Below, piece after piece: positions 6,517 to 9,289 of a DNA stretch of 9,289 bases (within the stretch, counting starts at the first letter, position 1; the number at the start of each line of letters is the position of its first letter). The notes beneath the pieces were generated by a model. The model was not told the origin of the DNA. It ran no database searches and saw only the letters and a list, made by a program, of their open reading frames with translations. The translations under genes were made by a program, and so were the position numbers. The stretch lies in the NCBI GenBank assembly GCA_019411205.1, contig DXRF01000042.1, positions 6,742-16,030 of the forward strand. Direction: 5' to 3'. This DNA is from Parabacteroides sp. (GTDB lineage: Bacteria > Bacteroidota > Bacteroidia > Bacteroidales > Tannerellaceae).

Positions 6517-7745
6517 TTCTTTTTTAATATACTGTTGACAACACGGATGGAAGATACCAATTTATCTGTGGATGTGAATACATCGACGTTCCAAACGTGT
6601 GAAGAGCGTCCTTTGTGAATGATAGTCCCAACGGCACGGACGGTATCACCTTCATGGGCGGATGACATATGGTTGCCGCTGACCTGCATGCCGACCACGA
6701 TTTCGTCCGGCTTGGCCAGGATCATCGATCCTAACCCTGCAACGGTTTCGGCCAGTGCGAGTGTCGCTCCGCCGTGCAGGATACCGAATGGCTGGCGGGT
6801 ACGTTCGTCTACCGGCATGGTCGCTTCCACACGGTCTTCGGATGCATAGGTATATTGGATGCCGAGGTTTCCCATAAGGGCGTGTTTGGCACGCATATTC
6901 AGCTGGTCGAGCGGTACTTCCGTCGGACGTATTTCGGCCAGGATTGCCCGTTCGACAGCTACGGCTACTCCTTCTTCTTCGTTGGAGAGTGTTGTCTTGT
7001 CTACACAAGCCTTCACCGAATCTTCAGCATTTCCCATCGCGATCCCGACACCGGCGAGTTGCAACATGGCCACGTCGCAGATGCCGTCGCCGATTGCGAT
7101 CACCTCTTCCGGCAATATGGAAAGTTTGGTCATCAGCACACCCAAAGTGTTTCCCTTGTTGATGAATTGGGGAACGACTTCTAAGAAATAGGGTTCCGAC
7201 CGGAATGCATCCAGCGCACCGTCGAGGCGCTTCTTCCAATGATTCTCCAGGCCGACGAGTGCTTCTTCGTCGTCACTTGCCAGCACACATTTGCAGGGGG
7301 GGAAATCGACGGCTTCGGTAAAGTTGTCGACTCCGACTATCTGCATCTTGTTCAGGTTGGCTTCTTGGATGACATACTTGTTATCCGGTTTGTCCGTCAG
7401 GATGAAATCTTTGTGATAGGTGAAGATGGCAAAGTTGTTTTTCTTTGCTTTCTTTTCGAAATAGGGGATCCATTCCGGATCGATACGCTTCTCGAATAAT
7501 AGTTCGCCGGTCTGTACGTTGATGATCTGACCGCCGTTGTAAGAAAGAATGTAACCTCCGTAATGATTCAGTTCCAGCTTTTCAGCGATGGGCATGACTC
7601 CATTAGTTGGTCTTCCTGATGCCAATACGATATGTACCCCCATTTGCTGTACCTTCAGAAGGGCAGCCAGGGTACGGGGGCTGATCTCTTTCTGGTTGTT
7701 GAGCAGCGTCCCGTCTACGTCGAGAACTAATAATTTATACTTCAT
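6513..7745 (-). CDS. Fusion of Cof-type HAD phosphatase and MenI-like hotdog thioesterase
   Basis: A 410-residue two-domain cytoplasmic protein. Residues 1 to about 270 form a HAD-IIB (Cof-type) phosphatase: DVDGT with nucleophile Asp9 and acid Asp11, LASGR with Ser43, Lys197 in INKGNTLG, and GDGICDVAML with Asp220 and Asp224. The usual Asn of GDxxND is Cys223. A short linker follows. Residues about 285-407 form a hotdog thioesterase of the PaaI/YdiI type: RQPFGILHGGATLALAET (317-334), with Gln318, His324 and catalytic Glu333, then VGMQVSGNHMSSA and a terminal VDVFTSTDKLVSSIRVV strand. This motif is close to E. coli YdiI (MenI), which hydrolyses 1,4-dihydroxy-2-naphthoyl-CoA in menaquinone synthesis. 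It overlaps menF by four bases, so the thioesterase assignment fits. The phosphatase substrate is unknown; relatives act on sugar phosphates, FMN or pyridoxal phosphate. A single frame runs through both domains with no sign of a frameshift. Confidence 0.92.
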   Translation of the reverse strand: MKYKLLVLDVDGTLLNNQKEISPRTLAALLKVQQMGVHIVLASGRPTNGVMPIAEKLELNHYGGYILSYNGGQIINVQTGELLFEKRIDPEWIPYFEKKAKKNNFAIFTYHKDFILTDKPDNKYVIQEANLNKMQIVGVDNFTEAVDFPPCKCVLASDDEEALVGLENHWKKRLDGALDAFRSEPYFLEVVPQFINKGNTLGVLMTKLSILPEEVIAIGDGICDVAMLQLAGVGIAMGNAEDSVKACVDKTTLSNEEEGVAVAVERAILAEIRPTEVPLDQLNMRAKHALMGNLGIQYTYASEDRVEATMPVDERTRQPFGILHGGATLALAETVAGLGSMILAKPDEIVVGMQVSGNHMSSAHEGDTVRAVGTIIHKGRSSHVWNVDVFTSTDKLVSSIRVVNSILKKK

Positions 7746-7774
7746 GGCCTCTCTGTATTTTTTGTTATATCCAA

Positions 7775-7782
7775 CAAATATA
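7775..7782 (-). promoter_or_regulatory. Probable -7 box (TATATTTG) for the fusion-menF-cysK unit
   Basis: The minus strand reads TATATTTG, a full match to TAnnTTTG, 30 bases upstream of the ATG at 7745. No clear -33 element is seen. It is the only such box before menF and cysK, which supports one transcript for the three genes. Confidence 0.5.
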
Positions 7783-7863
7783 CATAATTTTTGCTACCAT
7801 CCGCTTAATCGTGAATATGAAAGTTTTTGTTCATGATTTACTGTAGTCTGTGGAAATAGGGAA

Positions 7864-9289
7864 TCACGCCGGGGGAGGAGGTTGAACGGCGATCACTTGT
7901 CCGTTCTCCCGGATATATTCGTATAATTCCTTGTAGAAAGCATGCCGTGTCAGCGTTGGTGCATCTCCCAAGATCATCAGTTTCATGCGGGCGCGGGTGA
8001 TGGCGACATTCATGCGGCGCAGGTCTCCGAGGAATCCGATCTGGCCTTTGTCGTTGGCACGTACGAGGCTGATCATGATCACATCACGCTCCTGGCCTTG
8101 GAAGCCGTCTACGGTGTGGACGGTTATCAGGCGGCGGAAAGGTTTGAAGAAAGCGTTGCGCTTGATCAGCCCGCGGATATACTGAACTTGCGATTTGTAA
8201 GGCGAAATCAGACCGAAGTCGATACTTTCGTCCAATACCCGTTCCTTGCCGATCTTTTCGATATATTTCTGCAAGGTCGAGACAAGCAGTGTCGCTTCGT
8301 CTCTGTTGATACGGCTCATGCTGTCGGCGAGCTGATCTTCTTCGAAACGGCAATCCGCCGTGTCGAGCCAGACGACGGGCGTATCGAACTCCAAGATGCC
8401 GCGATGCTTGACTTCCGGTGCGGATTGCAACTCGTCATGGTAGAACCAACGGGAAGGGAAGCGCATGATGTCTTCGTTCATCCGGTACTGTGTTTTCAGA
8501 AGCGAGACTGTTTCGGGTTTCCGGTCGGTTATTTTTTGCATTAAGGTGTGATCCAAGCCGCCGCGTGCCGCTTCCATACATTTGATGGTAGGAGGGAGCT
8601 GGTGATGGTCGCCCGCCAGAATGACCCGGTCCGCTTTGCCGATCGCGATCCAGCAGGCGGCTTCGAGTGTCTGGGCGGCCTCGTCGATAAAGAGAGTCGT
8701 GAAGTTACGGTTGGTCAACACCCGGTTTGCCGATCCGACCAGCGTGCAGGCTACGACACGCGCCTCGTCGAACAGTTCAGTGTCGATCTTCACTTCCAGT
8801 TCCGTTGCCCGGAAACGGAGGCGGGAGAGATGGTTGCGGGCCGTTTCTTTCTCACTGTGACTCTTTTTGCGGAGGTTGGATTGTATCTCGCGGATCGCCT
8901 TGCGGATTCCCCATAGTTCGGCATAGTCGGGGTGCGATTCGAAACGCCGTTCATAGGTGAAGGAAAGCATCTTGTCGTTTACGCGTGTCGGGTTACCGAT
9001 ACGCAGGACGTGGATACCGCGATCCACCAATTTCTCGGATATCCAGTCTACGGCCGTATTGCTTTGGGCACAGACCATTACTTGGTTTTCCCGATGCAAA
9101 GTCTCATAGATCGCTTCCACCAAAGTGGTCGTTTTTCCGGTTCCGGGAGGGCCGTGTACGATCGATACGTCCTTTGCTGTCAATACGTGGTTGACTGCTT
9201 CCTCCTGCGACAGGTTCAGCCAGGGAAAGCGCATGGGGAAAAGCGTGCGCCGGCCGACGGGCATTTTTCCCAGCAGGACGTCCCGCAGG
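7864..9289 (-). CDS. UPF1/IGHMBP2-like superfamily 1 helicase, 5' end outside window
   Basis: A DNA/RNA helicase of the SF1B UPF1-like group. The frame stays open through the ATG at 9264 to the window edge (codons for LRDVLLGK precede it), so that ATG is probably internal. Relatives are about 600-650 residues, and an N-terminal accessory region is missing here. Numbered from the internal Met, the motifs in order are the Q motif LNLSQEEAV (Gln20), Walker A GPPGTGKT (38-45), Ia CAQSNTAVD (65-73), II DEAA (194-197), III GDHHQLPP (218-225), IV QYRMNEDIMRFP (259-270), V TVDGFQGQERDVI (384-396) and VI NVAITRARMKLMILG (419-433). A helical insert rich in Lys, Arg and Glu at about 115-165 matches the stalk/1B-like region of this group. 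The C-terminus is VQPPPPA. It is read before the fusion gene, with 118 bases between. The biological role of bacterial members is poorly defined. Confidence 0.93.
   Translation of the reverse strand, partial: LRDVLLGKMPVGRRTLFPMRFPWLNLSQEEAVNHVLTAKDVSIVHGPPGTGKTTTLVEAIYETLHRENQVMVCAQSNTAVDWISEKLVDRGIHVLRIGNPTRVNDKMLSFTYERRFESHPDYAELWGIRKAIREIQSNLRKKSHSEKETARNHLSRLRFRATELEVKIDTELFDEARVVACTLVGSANRVLTNRNFTTLFIDEAAQTLEAACWIAIGKADRVILAGDHHQLPPTIKCMEAARGGLDHTLMQKITDRKPETVSLLKTQYRMNEDIMRFPSRWFYHDELQSAPEVKHRGILEFDTPVVWLDTADCRFEEDQLADSMSRINRDEATLLVSTLQKYIEKIGKERVLDESIDFGLISPYKSQVQYIRGLIKRNAFFKPFRRLITVHTVDGFQGQERDVIMISLVRANDKGQIGFLGDLRRMNVAITRARMKLMILGDAPTLTRHAFYKELYEYIRENGQVIAVQPPPPA

Noticed and set aside
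6880..6950. The junction between the HAD and hotdog domains as a possible assembly error joining two genes.
   Set aside because: The frame continues without a stop, both domains are complete, and the linker has normal composition, so a real fusion is more likely.
7746..7863. A search for a helicase terminator or a small gene in this gap.
   Set aside because: Apart from the -7 box at 7775-7782 I found no stable hairpin and no convincing small coding frame.
7942..8544. A 200-codon plus-strand open frame over the helicase gene.
   Set aside because: It is a shadow of the helicase frame, which carries all SF1 motifs in order.

Overview
This window comes from the chromosome of a Bacteroidales bacterium, perhaps Parabacteroides-like (the genus is a guess). 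The grounds are promoter -7 boxes of the Bacteroidetes form TAnnTTTG, DUF2490-type beta-barrel proteins, a ThuA-domain exported protein, menaquinone genes, and AT-rich intergenic spacers between coding DNA of higher G+C. Seven genes fill almost all of it. Six lie on the minus strand and one, the ThuA gene, on the plus strand. I see no tRNA, rRNA, CRISPR array, insertion sequence or phage gene. The longest gene-free stretch is about 170 bases.

Read along the minus strand from the right edge, the layout is as follows. (1) A UPF1/IGHMBP2-like superfamily 1 helicase is cut off at its 5' end by the window edge. (2) A probable transcription unit starts from a TATATTTG box: a HAD phosphatase fused to a MenI/YdiI-like hotdog thioesterase, then an isochorismate synthase (menF) overlapping it by ATGA, then cysteine synthase A (cysK) 29 bases further on. 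(3) The ThuA-family exported protein gene converges on cysK. Between the two is an 80-base spacer built of AATTGAC repeats that form a long inverted repeat. (4) Divergent from the ThuA gene is a group of three envelope genes: a beta-barrel-like exported protein, a ClC-family anion transporter with a C-terminal TrkA-C domain, and a DUF2490 outer-membrane protein with its own -7 box.

The best functional link is between the fusion gene and menF. MenF makes isochorismate, the first committed step to menaquinone, and the hotdog domain carries the motif of 1,4-dihydroxy-2-naphthoyl-CoA thioesterase, a late step of the same pathway. The remaining genes (menD, menB, menC, menE) are not next to them, so the pathway is split in this genome or continues elsewhere.

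The points most worth a second look are the HAD-MenI fusion, the ClC transporter whose ion-binding motifs differ from the textbook residues, and a family of AATTGA(C/G) repeats. These repeats sit just 3' of four genes, always in the same orientation relative to the gene, and supply the stop codon of three of them.
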